A stretch of DNA of 64,000 nt from Nocardia vinacea (GTDB lineage Bacteria; Actinomycetota; Actinomycetes; Mycobacteriales; Mycobacteriaceae), in contig NZ_CP109149.1 in the NCBI RefSeq assembly GCF_035920345.1, forward strand, positions 9,238,001 through 9,302,000, in the 5' to 3' direction. Positions 1-7,614 of the stretch are shown here, one piece after another. Within the stretch, counting starts at the first letter, position 1. The number at the start of each line of letters is the position of its first letter. The notes beneath the pieces were generated by a model, which made no database searches, was not told where the DNA came from, and worked only from the letters and a program-made list of their open reading frames with translations. Made by a program: the position numbers and the translations under genes.

Positions 1-53
1 AATGCTTGAATCCAGAGGTATTGACAATTGCTCTGTCAGCGCGCCGGGCACTT

Positions 54-614
54 CTATGATCGGCACTCGAAGGTGAACCACTCGTCGGTCAAGCGTCCGT
101 CACTCTGTGCGTTGCATCCGTCTTCGGCAGCAGCGCCACGGGGGCGGTGGACGAATCCGCCCGAACCCCCGGCGAAACCCGCTCCCTCGACGGCGAAGTA
201 GGTGTTGGCGCCTGTCTTCCAGGTCTTGGTGACCTGATAGCTGCCGATGGTCCGTTCGTCTCGGGCAGCCGATCGGTAGTCGTCTCCGCTGTCGGAGTCG
301 GCCCGGACTTCCGCGAGCGCGCGATCGAACGACGGCTGAGCAAAGTGCCAGCGCGCCTCCAGCGGACTGACGACGAATTGCGGTCCGATCACCGCCGCTA
401 CCAGGAGCGGAGCAGCAGTCACCCAGAGCCGCGAACCCGCCGGGCGCCAGAGGCTGACGATCACCAGAATCAGCCACGCGATGGCCAGCATGGCGAGCAG
501 CGCAATGAGTCCGAGGAACAAGGAGCTTCCGCCGCCGTTCGGCTTGCTCCCGATCCAGGCGAGGCCGACGAGCACGCAGGCCGTAGGCGCGAGATGTATC
601 CGGAGTGCCGTCAT
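54..614 (-). CDS. three-TM membrane protein with extracytoplasmic C-terminal domain
   Basis: Predicted 186-residue protein of unknown function. Three hydrophobic segments occupy roughly residues 8-25, 32-55 and 62-80, followed by a soluble domain of about 100 residues. The domain ends in a short aromatic pattern (DEWFTFECR) and contains a GGFVHRP turn. The reading frame is open for 69 further codons upstream, but the ATG at 614 is preferred because AACAAGG lies just before it and the longer extension is Arg/Pro-rich with no membrane segment. The layout and the ending resemble the protein at 37301-37846 (SGWVYSP and GDWYSFVFD), so the two are probably paralogues. It lies upstream of the tRNA-Asn fragment and so may sit at the end of an integrated element. 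No function is proposed. Confidence 0.7.
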   Translation of the reverse strand: MTALRIHLAPTACVLVGLAWIGSKPNGGGSSLFLGLIALLAMLAIAWLILVIVSLWRPAGSRLWVTAAPLLVAAVIGPQFVVSPLEARWHFAQPSFDRALAEVRADSDSGDDYRSAARDERTIGSYQVTKTWKTGANTYFAVEGAGFAGGSGGFVHRPRGAAAEDGCNAQSDGRLTDEWFTFECRS

Positions 615-1085
615 CGTGCCTTGTTCTGTGTGTGCCGATGTTTCGATATGAGGATGCCATGGGAGCTGCGCACAAAGGTGTCGAAAAGGTGCAGATACCG
701 GCGGTGAGGTCGGTGGTATCGCGACCGGTCGCCGCGTGGCCCTGTACTGGGTTGGCCTGCATTGTGATCCCGCGCCCCTCACACCTCGAGGGCGCATTCG
801 CGTCAGCTCCGCTGATGGCATTCGCCACCCTTGACCTGTGAGCCTCTGCGCGTGAAAGGCAGGCCATATCGGGCAGGCGGTGAGCCAGCCCCTTTGATGC
901 GCAACCCAACCCAGAACAGGGCCAAGGGAAACGACTCACCTACTACTTTCCGACTACAAACGCCCGACGATTGGGGCGTATGACGGCATACGGCGGGGAA
1001 TGATCCACCGCGAAACACACTGGTACCGGCGGGTTTACGGAGACATCAGCGGACAGTTATGGACCGCCGAGAGAACCGGCAGGTT
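615..1085. other. gene-free stretch before the tRNA fragment
   Basis: No supported gene. The open frames here are short, Arg/Pro-rich and lack ribosome binding sites. Nothing resembles an integrase or excisionase, although the tRNA fragment that follows would fit the end of an integrated element. Confidence 0.5.
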
Positions 1086-1110
1086 TCTGGTTCGAGTCCA
1101 GATGGGGGAG
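1086..1110 (+). pseudogene. 3' end of a tRNA-Asn gene (T-arm plus acceptor strand)
   Basis: A TCTGG/CCAGA T-stem encloses the loop TTCGAGT, followed by the acceptor strand TGGGGGA and a G discriminator base. This order and the G discriminator fit the 3' end of bacterial tRNA-Asn, whose acceptor would start TCCCCCA. That 5' strand and the D and anticodon arms are absent from the preceding 60 bases, so only the 3' part is present. A strong hairpin follows after nine bases, as expected downstream of a tRNA gene. Integrative elements that recombine into a tRNA 3' end leave such a fragment at the distal junction. The tRNA identity and attachment role are inferences. Confidence 0.55.
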
Positions 1111-1119
1111 TATAACTAC

Positions 1120-1150
1120 CAGGTCAGGCACGGTCACCGTGCCTGACCTG
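1120..1150 (+). terminator. hairpin after the tRNA fragment
   Basis: Perfect 15-bp inverted repeat around a single central base (arms CAGGTCAGGCACGGT and its complement), followed by TTTAGTCT. Probably the native terminator of the tRNA gene. Confidence 0.75.
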
Positions 1151-1558
1151 TTTAGTCTGCGGGCTGCGACCAAAAATACGCCAAGAATTCCGGTCCAAAC
1201 TCCTGGCGCGGGACCCTAGCAGGGCTTTTCGCTGATTTCGCCCACAAGATTCACTCTCCGTGCACGGCCTATCTCAGGCGGTTGACAACCTCCGTGCTGT
1301 GTTGGAACCGCCAGATTGTTGACAGCCCTCAGCCGGTTGAGCGCGCCCGCATATAGCGGCACATTACCTGCCACAGCCGCCCATGTGAGCTGGGCAGATG
1401 CGACCGCCGAAGTGGCTGGACTCCGCGAATTATCTGCGGTAGTCGGGCAACCGGTTGCATCGGATGAAGGAATCTTGCATCCGATGCGAGCTTCTCGAGT
1501 CGAGCACGCTCGCGAACGGGGCTTACCGCGACTCTCCGGCCCACTGGACCTCACGAGC
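1151..1558. other. gene-free stretch
   Basis: No supported gene on either strand. Two overlapping antiparallel frames of about 90-110 codons exist, but neither has a ribosome binding site or a recognisable domain. Confidence 0.45.
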
Positions 1559-2230
1559 CTAACTGTGGTCGGCGGGCAGTAGGACGGATCGCATCATCGT
1601 CAGCAGGAGGGTGCCGCCGGCCGCGAGTCGGGTGTCGGCGGTGTCGGGATCCTCGCTGATCGTCTCGATGGTGGTCTTCAGGCCGTCGAAGGCGCCGACC
1701 AGGACGGTGGCCAGCAGTTCCGGGTCGATTCCGCCGGCGACGCCGCCGAGGTTCTGGCCGTCCCGGATGAGGCCGGCGACGGTGTCGATCCAACGGCGGG
1801 TCAGTTCCGCGGCGAGGGCGCAGGTCGCGGGCACCTCGGCGAGGTTCTGGGTGAGGCGCGAGATGACCCAGGCGTCCGGGTCGTCGCGGTGTAGTTCCAG
1901 CATGGCGGGCAGCAGGGCCTCCAGGCGCCCGCTGCCGGGGGTGGCGGCCGCGAGGCGGGCTTGTACGCGGGCGAGCCATTCCGCGTGCTTCTCGGTGAGG
2001 ACGGCGACGGCGAGGGCTTCCTTGTTCTCGAAGTGAAAGTAGACCGAGCCCTTGGTCATTCCGCTGGTCTCGACGACGTCGGCCATGCGGGCGCGGTCGT
2101 ATCCGAGTTGCGCGAAGACGGTGGCGGCCGCATCGAGGATCCGCTCTCGGGACGCGGCGCCGTGCTCTGTCGGGCCTGACGGGCGTCCGACGCGTCGCCG
2201 GGCCGGCGTGCTGCGGTGGGGGCTTGCCAT
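1559..2230 (-). CDS. TetR family transcriptional regulator
   Basis: Predicted 223-residue repressor. A TetR-type helix-turn-helix spans about residues 28-78 (RERILDAAATVFAQLGY, then the recognition region TKGSVYFHFENK). The remainder is an all-helical ligand-binding domain of unknown specificity. The N-terminal Arg/Pro-rich tail (RRVGRPSG) is common in this family. It is transcribed away from the SDR gene at 2289 with a palindrome between them, so it most likely represses itself and the SDR-SnoaL pair. TATGCT lies six bases before the ATG and there is no Shine-Dalgarno sequence, which suggests a leaderless transcript. The effector is unknown; oxidised lipid or aromatic compounds are possible given the neighbours. 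Confidence 0.9.
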   Translation of the reverse strand: MASPHRSTPARRRVGRPSGPTEHGAASRERILDAAATVFAQLGYDRARMADVVETSGMTKGSVYFHFENKEALAVAVLTEKHAEWLARVQARLAAATPGSGRLEALLPAMLELHRDDPDAWVISRLTQNLAEVPATCALAAELTRRWIDTVAGLIRDGQNLGGVAGGIDPELLATVLVGAFDGLKTTIETISEDPDTADTRLAAGGTLLLTMMRSVLLPADHS

Positions 2231-2252
2231 GGGCTCAGCATAGCGGTATTAA

Positions 2253-2274
2253 TTAGACCGGCATGCAGGTTTAA
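2253..2274. promoter_or_regulatory. palindromic operator between TetR and SDR genes
   Basis: TTAGACCG-GCATGC-AGGTTTAA is palindromic at 18 of 22 positions, centred on GCATGC. It lies midway between the two divergent start codons and overlaps the likely -35 region of the regulator. Probable binding site of the adjacent TetR protein. Confidence 0.65.
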
Positions 2275-2288
2275 ATAAGGAGAGGGTG

Positions 2289-3092
2289 ATGGCCGAATAT
2301 TTCGAGCGACAGACAGTGCTGGTGACCGGGGCGTCGTCGGGGATCGGGCGGGCGTTCGCCGCCCGGATCGCCGCGGAGGGTGGTGACCTGATCCTGGTCG
2401 CGCGTCGGGAGGCGGTCCTCCGCGCGCAGGCCGCCGAGCTGCACGCGCAGTTCGGTACGAGCGTGGAGGTGGTGGCGGCGGACCTGAGTGTCCCCGGCGC
2501 CGCGCTGGGGGTGACCGATGTGCTCGCCGGGCGCGGGATTGTCGTCGACGCGCTCGTCAACAACGCCGGGCTCGGCATCCACGGTGATCTCGCCGGTGCC
2601 GAGCCGGCCGCCGTGTCGAGCCAGATCGCGGTGAACATCACCGCCTTGACCGAGCTGACCGCGATCCTGTTGCCCGGCATGATCGCTCGCGGTCATGGCA
2701 CGGTCGTCAACGTGGCCAGCACGGCCGCGTTCCAGCCGGTGCCGCACATGGCGGTGTACGCGGCGACCAAGGCGTACGTCCTGTCGTTCAGTCGCGCGCT
2801 GTGGTCCGAGACCCGGGGTACGGGGGTCCGGGTCCTGGCCGTGAGCCCGGGTGCGACCGATACCGCGTTTTTCGACGTCGCCGGCGAGGCCGCTTCGGTC
2901 GGCAACCGGCGCTCGCCCGAACAGGTCGTCGCGGCCACCGTGCGCGCACTCCGGTCCGATCGGCCCGACATCGTCGACGGTGCGGCGAACGCCCTCTTGG
3001 CGCGCATCGCCGGCCGGATCCCCGCCAAGGTCGCCATCGGTCTCGCCGAGCGGTCCGTCCGGCCGGAACCCGCTGTAGCCCAGAAGAATTGA
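2289..3092 (+). CDS. short-chain dehydrogenase/reductase (SDR)
   Basis: NAD(P)-dependent oxidoreductase of 267 residues, the usual length for a classical SDR. The nucleotide-binding motif TGASSGIG is at residues 13-20, NNAG at about 91-94, and the catalytic Ser (NVAST) and YAATK (157-161) are in place. The ATG at 2289 follows AAGGAG with a six-base gap; the GTG three bases upstream would be too close to it. A SnoaL-fold gene follows after 19 bases and a TetR gene diverges, so this is a small regulated unit probably oxidising or reducing an alcohol or ketone of lipid or aromatic origin. The substrate cannot be told from sequence. Confidence 0.9.
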   Translation: MAEYFERQTVLVTGASSGIGRAFAARIAAEGGDLILVARREAVLRAQAAELHAQFGTSVEVVAADLSVPGAALGVTDVLAGRGIVVDALVNNAGLGIHGDLAGAEPAAVSSQIAVNITALTELTAILLPGMIARGHGTVVNVASTAAFQPVPHMAVYAATKAYVLSFSRALWSETRGTGVRVLAVSPGATDTAFFDVAGEAASVGNRRSPEQVVAATVRALRSDRPDIVDGAANALLARIAGRIPAKVAIGLAERSVRPEPAVAQKN

Positions 3093-3111
3093 TCTACCCG
3101 AAGGATTCGAC

Positions 3112-3531
3112 ATGTTCATTCAGCAGTTCGCCGCCGCGGCCGCGGCCGCAGTCGGCAAGCACAGCGTCGAGGACGTCGTGGCCCTGTGGCGTGAACCCGC
3201 CGCCTACGACTCACCCCTGACCGGTCCACAGCAGGGACTCGCGGCGCTGGCCGCCCGGGAGTCCGCGCTGTTCGCCGGGTTCAGCGACCTCACAGCCACC
3301 ATCACGCCTCTGGGGCAGCTGGGTTCCGTCGGTGCCGCGTTCGTCCGCTTCGACGGCACCCACGACGGGCACTACGCGGGCCTGGCGCCGACCGGCAACA
3401 CCATCGCGCTCGAGATGATTGCCGTCGTGACCTTCGACGACGACGGCTACGTGATCGGCGAGCGGGTCTTCCTGGACACCGCCACCGTCTCGGCGCAACT
3501 GACCGAAAGGGGCAGTGTCGCAACCGAATGA
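3112..3531 (+). CDS. SnoaL-like (NTF2-fold) protein
   Basis: A 139-residue single-domain protein with the alpha+beta cone pattern of the SnoaL/NTF2 superfamily: an N-terminal helix with DVVALWREPAAYDSP, then beta strands ending in GERVFLDTATV. Members act as polyketide cyclases, isomerases or ligand carriers. It follows the SDR gene by 19 bp with GAAGGA before its ATG, so the two are co-transcribed. The reaction is unknown. Confidence 0.8.
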   Translation: MFIQQFAAAAAAAVGKHSVEDVVALWREPAAYDSPLTGPQQGLAALAARESALFAGFSDLTATITPLGQLGSVGAAFVRFDGTHDGHYAGLAPTGNTIALEMIAVVTFDDDGYVIGERVFLDTATVSAQLTERGSVATE

Positions 3532-3869
3532 CGTGCGGGTGCGGCGGAGCCGGGGTGGTACCCGATTCCCTGGCGGCCGCCTCCGTCGGATATCCGATGG
3601 CGATCGGGCGCGCGGGGTTCTACCGTCGTCGGCGTGCTCGATCGCGCTGCGGTATCGCCACCGACCATTGGACCGCAGCAGTGTCGCCCGCCACGCGGCG
3701 GATCCACACAAGCGAATGAATCAAATCACACGCTAGCTAACTGTCAGCAAACTCCACCATCTCCCAAAAGTCGGAGCCAGTCCTTCCCCGTCCTGATCTT
3801 GTTCGCTGTGACCCAGGCCGCTCATCGCGCGGCATTATGGATGACCGCGACAACCCCAAGGACACCTAG
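3532..3869. other. gene-free stretch
   Basis: No supported coding sequence or RNA; the base composition is lower in GC than the neighbouring genes. Remnants begin just downstream. Confidence 0.45.
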
Positions 3870-4121
3870 CAGCCAACCGGCGCGCCGGACATTGCAGCTG
3901 CAACTGTCCTTGAGAAGACAGCCGCCGATCGAATTCCTGTCGAATCTCAGGCGGCTTGGCTCGGCACACCCACCGGTGATCTTGTCAAGACTGTTCACCA
4001 GCGATACCTCGACCCAAACGGTCGAGTTTGATGCGGACATTCCTATCCCTGAGACCGATACGACGCATTCGTCTTCCAGATGACGCTTACTGAACGCTTG
4101 AAGCAGTCACCCAGTGAATAG
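3870..4121 (+). pseudogene. remnant of a GntR-type regulator (UTRA C-terminal part)
   Basis: One frame reads as a coherent protein end: TPTGDLVKTVHQRYLDPNGRV, a stop at 4029, CGHSYP, a stop at 4050, then DRYDAFVFQMTLTER. The order (GTP-x-V followed by RYxDxxGRV, then a YP-ADRY-x-FVFQ ending) matches the end of the UTRA effector domain of HutC-type GntR regulators as I know it. There is no DNA-binding part upstream and two stops interrupt the frame, so this is a decayed fragment. Family assignment is tentative. Confidence 0.4.
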
Positions 4122-4162
4122 ATAAACCTGCCCCTGATCGGATATGACTGCCGACCAGGCAA

Positions 4163-4447
4163 TCAGCGACGAACCCAGCCCTGTGCAACGTCTGCAAGGT
4201 TCCATCACGAAACATATTCTGTGTCTTGGGATTCCAGCTGCCAACCGGCCGAAAGTGCGTCGAAGAATGCATCATCGCCGGTCTTCCCGCCCTTCGGTTT
4301 CCCGATAAAGACCAATCGCTGACCGCCAGTTCGTTCGAACTCCGCCAACGCTTCCGACGCCATCGCGTTGCCCCATCCTGGCGGGCAACACAAGAACAGA
4401 ACATGGTCCGATCGATCGCGAACATGGGCGGTGAACTCGCTCAGACC
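4163..4447 (-). pseudogene. C-terminal half of a SAM-dependent methyltransferase
   Basis: The minus frame reads GLSEFTAHVRDRSDHVLFL, then PPGWGNAMASEAL, RLVFIGKPKGGKTGDDAFF and ESQDTEYVS, a stop at 4205, then WNLADVAQGWVRR and the natural stop at 4163. The text is continuous with the N-terminal part found on the opposite strand at about 4480-4766. The TGA at 4205 probably replaced a Trp codon. With its N-terminal half inverted, the gene cannot make the original protein. Confidence 0.6.
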
Positions 4448-4479
4448 GCCGACTGCGTCTGTGTTCGAGCATCAAGGAC

Positions 4480-4766
4480 GGCGCGTAGTGAACGGCGGCC
4501 GTGACCGAGGTAGCGCGCGGCTCGGCTACGCGCAGACAATCTTGCAGGCCGTATACGCCTACGCCGTCCCTTCCCCTGAGACCATCGGATGGGTAGCAAA
4601 TTTCTGCCAGGACAGTCCGATAGTCGAACTCGGCGCGGGGCGTGGGTACTGGGCGGCCCAGCTGGCCCACGGTGGGTTGATTGTGGATGCATACGACTCG
4701 GATCCGCCGGACCAGGCAGAGAATGTCTCATTTCCCGGGGCATCGGGTCAGAAGGACATATGGCAA
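4480..4766 (+). pseudogene. N-terminal half of the same methyltransferase, inverted
   Basis: The plus frame reads LGYAQTILQAVYAYAVPSPE, then the SAM-binding motif I PIVELGAGRGYWAAQL, the acidic motif VDAYDSDPPD and NVSFPGASGQKDIW. It lacks the rest of the domain, which is found on the minus strand just to the left. Re-inverting roughly 4448-4766 would restore one minus-strand gene of about 190 codons. No ribosome binding site or good start is visible in the current orientation. Confidence 0.6.
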
Positions 4767-4855
4767 CGAACGACTACCCGAACACCACGAAGCCCTCGTG
4801 ATCTGGTCGATGATCATCCTGATGTCGCGGCGCCTGGCCCGCACCCGGCAATGAA

Positions 4856-5179
4856 TCACCCACCGCACCAGCAATATTCGGCGATCGTGAACACCCAAGA
4901 AGGCTCCTGATCCAGCCAGCCACGCGCCACCAGGCGTTTCAGCTTCCCGCGCAACAACTCGACCTTCGACCGATCGACCCGATCGATACCCAGCTCGGCG
5001 GCGACCTGCCCGGCCCGCAACCCGCCACCGGACTCGGCGAGCACCGCCAGGATCTCGCCGCAATCCTCCGGCAGCGCCGACGCGTTCATCCCCGCTGCCC
5101 GCTGCGGCACCAGCACCAACCCGATCGGCGATCCGTCCGGAATCGGCTGCGGACGATAAACTCCTGGCAACCACCACAA
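4856..5179 (-). CDS. winged-helix protein fragment, mobile-element-like
   Basis: A 107-codon frame with a helix-turn-helix-like segment (GGLRAGQVAAELGIDRVDRS, then KLKRLVARGWL). Such short modules occur at the C-terminus of proteins scattered around transposon-rich regions of actinomycetes, in my recollection. The frame is open upstream for only a few codons before a stop in the repeat at 5171-5249, and part of its N-terminal coding sequence (LGPLLWW) recurs at 6468-6535. It may be a truncated gene rather than a working one. Function unknown. Confidence 0.4.
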   Translation of the reverse strand: MWWLPGVYRPQPIPDGSPIGLVLVPQRAAGMNASALPEDCGEILAVLAESGGGLRAGQVAAELGIDRVDRSKVELLRGKLKRLVARGWLDQEPSWVFTIAEYCWCGG

Positions 5180-5249
5180 CAGTGGCCCAAGCGTTTTCGC
5201 AGGTCAGCCGACCCCGGTCGCTAAACGATCAGTTTGGCTCACAGGCACC
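5171..5249. repeat. direct repeat, left copy
   Basis: About 75 bases similar to 6468-6535 in the same orientation: shared blocks include ACCACAACAG, GGCCCAAG, TTTTCGCAG, ACGATCAGTTTG and TCACAGGCAC. The two copies bracket the small type VII secretion module. Confidence 0.75.
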
Positions 5250-5392
5250 AAGACGCGCACAGGGGGTGCCGCAGATCGCCCGCAGTCGGGACGGTTGCCA
5301 CGCGCCGCTGCCCGAGATATCGGCGAAGTTGCGCTGAGCAGGCATTTTGTGTGAATGTGCTTCGGTGTAGAGCGGCCGGGAGGGGAGATCTG

Positions 5393-5722
5393 ATGTCGGA
5401 GACTTTCAAAGTCGATCCCGCCGCAGTGGACACGTTCGCCGCGGCTTTGAAGACGCTGGCCGAGGCCAATGCGAATGTCGCGACCTATCTGGACAAGTGG
5501 CTGGTCTTGGACAACACCGTGTGGGGCGACGGCGGGCTCATCCGTATCGGGCTGAGCGCCGTTGCCGAGGCGCACAACAAGCTGAAGCCCAATTACGCCA
5601 CCCTCGGCACCCTCTCCGAGGCTGCGGCGACCGAATTGACCAAGGTCGCGCAGGTTTACCGGACTACCGACCACGCGCGCGCCGACGAGTTGGACCGCAC
5701 GTACCCCACAGGCAGCAACTGA
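5393..5722 (+). CDS. EspC/WXG100-like type VII secretion target
   Basis: A 109-residue helical protein beginning MSETFKVDPAAVDTFAAALK, then a turn with WGDGG, a second long helix, and a C-terminal YRTTDHARADEL segment. The size, helix-turn-helix hairpin and C-terminal YxxxD/E-like tail fit ESX-1 secretion-associated EspC-type substrates of Mycobacteriales, exported by type VII machinery encoded elsewhere. The ATG at 5393 follows AGGGGAG; an upstream extension lacks any signal. Its stop overlaps the next start (TGATG), so three genes form an operon. Confidence 0.8.
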   Translation: MSETFKVDPAAVDTFAAALKTLAEANANVATYLDKWLVLDNTVWGDGGLIRIGLSAVAEAHNKLKPNYATLGTLSEAAATELTKVAQVYRTTDHARADELDRTYPTGSN

Positions 5723-5880
5723 TGACCAAGACGCCGTCCGAGCACCTGGCGGAACCTTCGCTCGAGGACCCGCTCAACGACAGTTTCGAGTTCCTCATCA
5801 CCTCGAACGCCATTTCGCCGATGACTGATGAGGACGACGAATACTTCCGGGACCGCCAGCAGCGCGGATGGCTGCAGTGA
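5722..5880 (+). CDS. small acidic protein downstream of the EspC-like gene
   Basis: A 52-residue acidic protein, not recognised, with a C-terminal run MTDEDDEYFRDRQQRGWLQ. Its start codon overlaps the EspC-like stop and its end overlaps the next gene by 13 bases, which is strong evidence of translation in a three-gene unit. It may be a small chaperone or a second exported partner; nothing in the sequence decides. Confidence 0.65.
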   Translation: MTKTPSEHLAEPSLEDPLNDSFEFLITSNAISPMTDEDDEYFRDRQQRGWLQ

Positions 5881-6452
5881 CCCGGGCACAGGTGGTCTTC
5901 GACATTGAGATCAACCCGGATTGGACGCCGACTCTCGCGACGGCACCGACGGAGCTCGTTCTCACCGAGCCGATGCCGGGGTTGTGCAGCGAGCACGGTA
6001 TCACCGCTAGTGAGACCCGTTCCTTCGCAGTCAATTCCAGTGGCCCACTATCGGAGCTGCCGACACCGCGAGCCATGTTGCGCTCCATGAAACCCGGGCG
6101 GCGGGACCCCGTCCTGGCGCGCGTCCGCTTCGACTGCCCGGCCTGCGAGTTCTGTCTCCACGAGGTCCGGCGCTTCCGTCGAATCGCGCTGCTGGCACTG
6201 CTGGCGATACCACTGACAATCGCGGTCGTCCTCATCGCACGGGCGCTCGAACTCGAACCGCTCTATCTACCTTTGGCTTTCGTGATCGTGCCCGGGTGCA
6301 TGCCGATCGCGTTGCTGGTGGTGATGCTGTCCTGGAGTCGCTCCCGCTATTTCGCCGATGTCTGGATGAACGAAACAGCCGACCAGCTGATCGTTTCCGC
6401 GCACCCGGATTTCGTGGCCGCGGTCGAGCAAAATCGGGCCGGGAATCGCTGA
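5868..6452 (+). CDS. two-TM protein of the type VII module
   Basis: A 194-residue protein. The first 90 residues are soluble and end in a possible metal-binding cluster CPACEFCLHE. Two hydrophobic helices follow (about residues 103-122 and 130-152), then a short tail. The start overlaps the upstream gene by 13 bases. Function is unknown; co-transcription with an EspC-like target suggests a membrane partner or regulator of that substrate. Confidence 0.7.
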   Translation: MAAVTRAQVVFDIEINPDWTPTLATAPTELVLTEPMPGLCSEHGITASETRSFAVNSSGPLSELPTPRAMLRSMKPGRRDPVLARVRFDCPACEFCLHEVRRFRRIALLALLAIPLTIAVVLIARALELEPLYLPLAFVIVPGCMPIALLVVMLSWSRSRYFADVWMNETADQLIVSAHPDFVAAVEQNRAGNR

Positions 6453-6467
6453 ACGCCCCACCGGAGC

Positions 6468-6535
6468 CCACCACAACAGGGGCCCAAGCCTTTTCGCAGC
6501 TCCGCCCACCGGACGATCAGTTTGTTCACAGGCAC
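6468..6535. repeat. direct repeat, right copy
   Basis: Second copy of the repeat at 5171-5249, about 70-75 percent identical by eye with a few small gaps. On the minus strand both copies read LGPLLWW in one frame, so the right copy looks like a fragment of the same coding sequence that opens the winged-helix frame on the left. Confidence 0.7.
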
Positions 6536-6880
6536 TCAGGTACCGGTCCGTGCGGATGCGGTCCAAGCTCACGGGTAGGTCACCGGCGCGGCGCTGAGGC
6601 GAGGTCTGGGTAACTGGGCACTGTCAGCGCGGTGAACTGAGTTGTGTTGATCCGGTTGTAAGGGTCGCTTCGTGCTGCTGCGCCAGTACCAACATGATGT
6701 GAGGCGGGAGTTGAGCCGAGGCGCATCTACCGAAGAACAGGCCGGCTCTGCACTCGTTCTTCGCCGAATGGCGAATACGAACGCTGCTGCTGCCGAGTGA
6801 GCAAGGTGCTCGACACGGTTTTCGAAGTTGGCGGGGCAGTGGCCTTCCAGCATCCGCGACGCCTCGGCGCCGCTTCGGAA
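6536..6880. other. gene-free stretch
   Basis: No supported gene. Short frames on both strands are Arg/Ser-rich and lack ribosome binding sites. Confidence 0.45.
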
Positions 6881-7510
6881 TCAGCCCGACCAGTTGGCGG
6901 CGCGGGCTCCCGTGCGAAGGGGTGCCGGTGGAGGCAGGGGGTTCGCGGTGGTGAGTGCCAGGCCTTCGAACAGGAGCGTGAGGTAACGCCGCCAGCCATC
7001 GGTGCCGGGGTCCATTGTCCATAGCGTGTTGGTCAGCATGGCCATGATCCTGGGGAGGTCGTCGGGCACGAGGTCGGCGCGGAGCGTGCCTTCGTCCTGG
7101 GCGCGCCGGGTGAGCAGGGCCAGCGAATCGAGGAACGGGGTGTAGGCCGCCGCATCCAGGATGCCGGCGTTGCGCGCGGCAGTCACGGTGTTGAACTCGC
7201 GTGCAACCAGGCTCATCGCGGCTTCCATCACGTTGCGGAGGCCGGCCAGCGGATCGTCTTCGGCGAGTGCACGTTCGGTGGCGGGAGCGAGTTCTTCGGT
7301 GATGCTCTGGTCGATGGCTGCCCGTACCAGGTCCGACTTGCTGGGGAAATGGTTGTAGAGCGTCCGGATCCGCACGTCGGCGCGGCGGGCGATCTCCTCG
7401 AGCGGCGCATCCGGGCCGAGCTCGGCGAAGACCGCGCGCGCCATCCGCACGATGCGCTCGGCGTTGCGTGCCGCGTCGGCGCGTACTCGGGGCGCGGTGT
7501 CGTTGTCCAT
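6881..7510 (-). CDS. TetR family regulator of the P450 locus
   Basis: A 209-residue TetR protein. The helix-turn-helix spans about residues 15-62 (AERIVRMARAVFAELGPDAP, then RADVRIRTLYNHFPSKSDL). The C-terminal helical domain is of unknown ligand specificity, and the Pro-rich tail (PLPPPAPLRTG) is probably disordered. It diverges from the ferredoxin-P450 unit. Two copies of a TGCAGT-N2-ACTGCA-like site lie between them and a third stands before the amidohydrolase at 9456, so it most likely represses itself and that whole unit. Confidence 0.9.
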   Translation of the reverse strand: MDNDTAPRVRADAARNAERIVRMARAVFAELGPDAPLEEIARRADVRIRTLYNHFPSKSDLVRAAIDQSITEELAPATERALAEDDPLAGLRNVMEAAMSLVAREFNTVTAARNAGILDAAAYTPFLDSLALLTRRAQDEGTLRADLVPDDLPRIMAMLTNTLWTMDPGTDGWRRYLTLLFEGLALTTANPLPPPAPLRTGARAANWSG

Positions 7511-7528
7511 CGCGCCATCGTAGCAACA

Positions 7529-7542
7529 TGCAGTCAGATGTA
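7529..7542. promoter_or_regulatory. operator copy 1, TGCAGT-N2-ACTGCA family
   Basis: TGCAGTCAGATGTA, 19 bases before the TetR start on the minus strand. The left half is exact; the right half deviates. See 9338-9351 for the best copy. Confidence 0.6.
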
Positions 7543-7575
7543 AGTTGTGTTACCTTTTTGGCGACCGGGAGAATT

Positions 7576-7589
7576 TGCATTCGACTGTA
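7576..7589. promoter_or_regulatory. operator copy 2, TGCAGT-N2-ACTGCA family
   Basis: TGCATTCGACTGTA, 47 bases after copy 1 and 25 bases before the ferredoxin start. The right half is near exact. Confidence 0.6.
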
Positions 7590-7614
7590 AAATATTGTGA
7601 GAGGCGGAGATTCG

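Noticed and set aside
3634..4083. 149-codon plus-strand frame over the GntR-type remnant
   Set aside because: It is in a different frame from the protein-like text and lacks a ribosome site.
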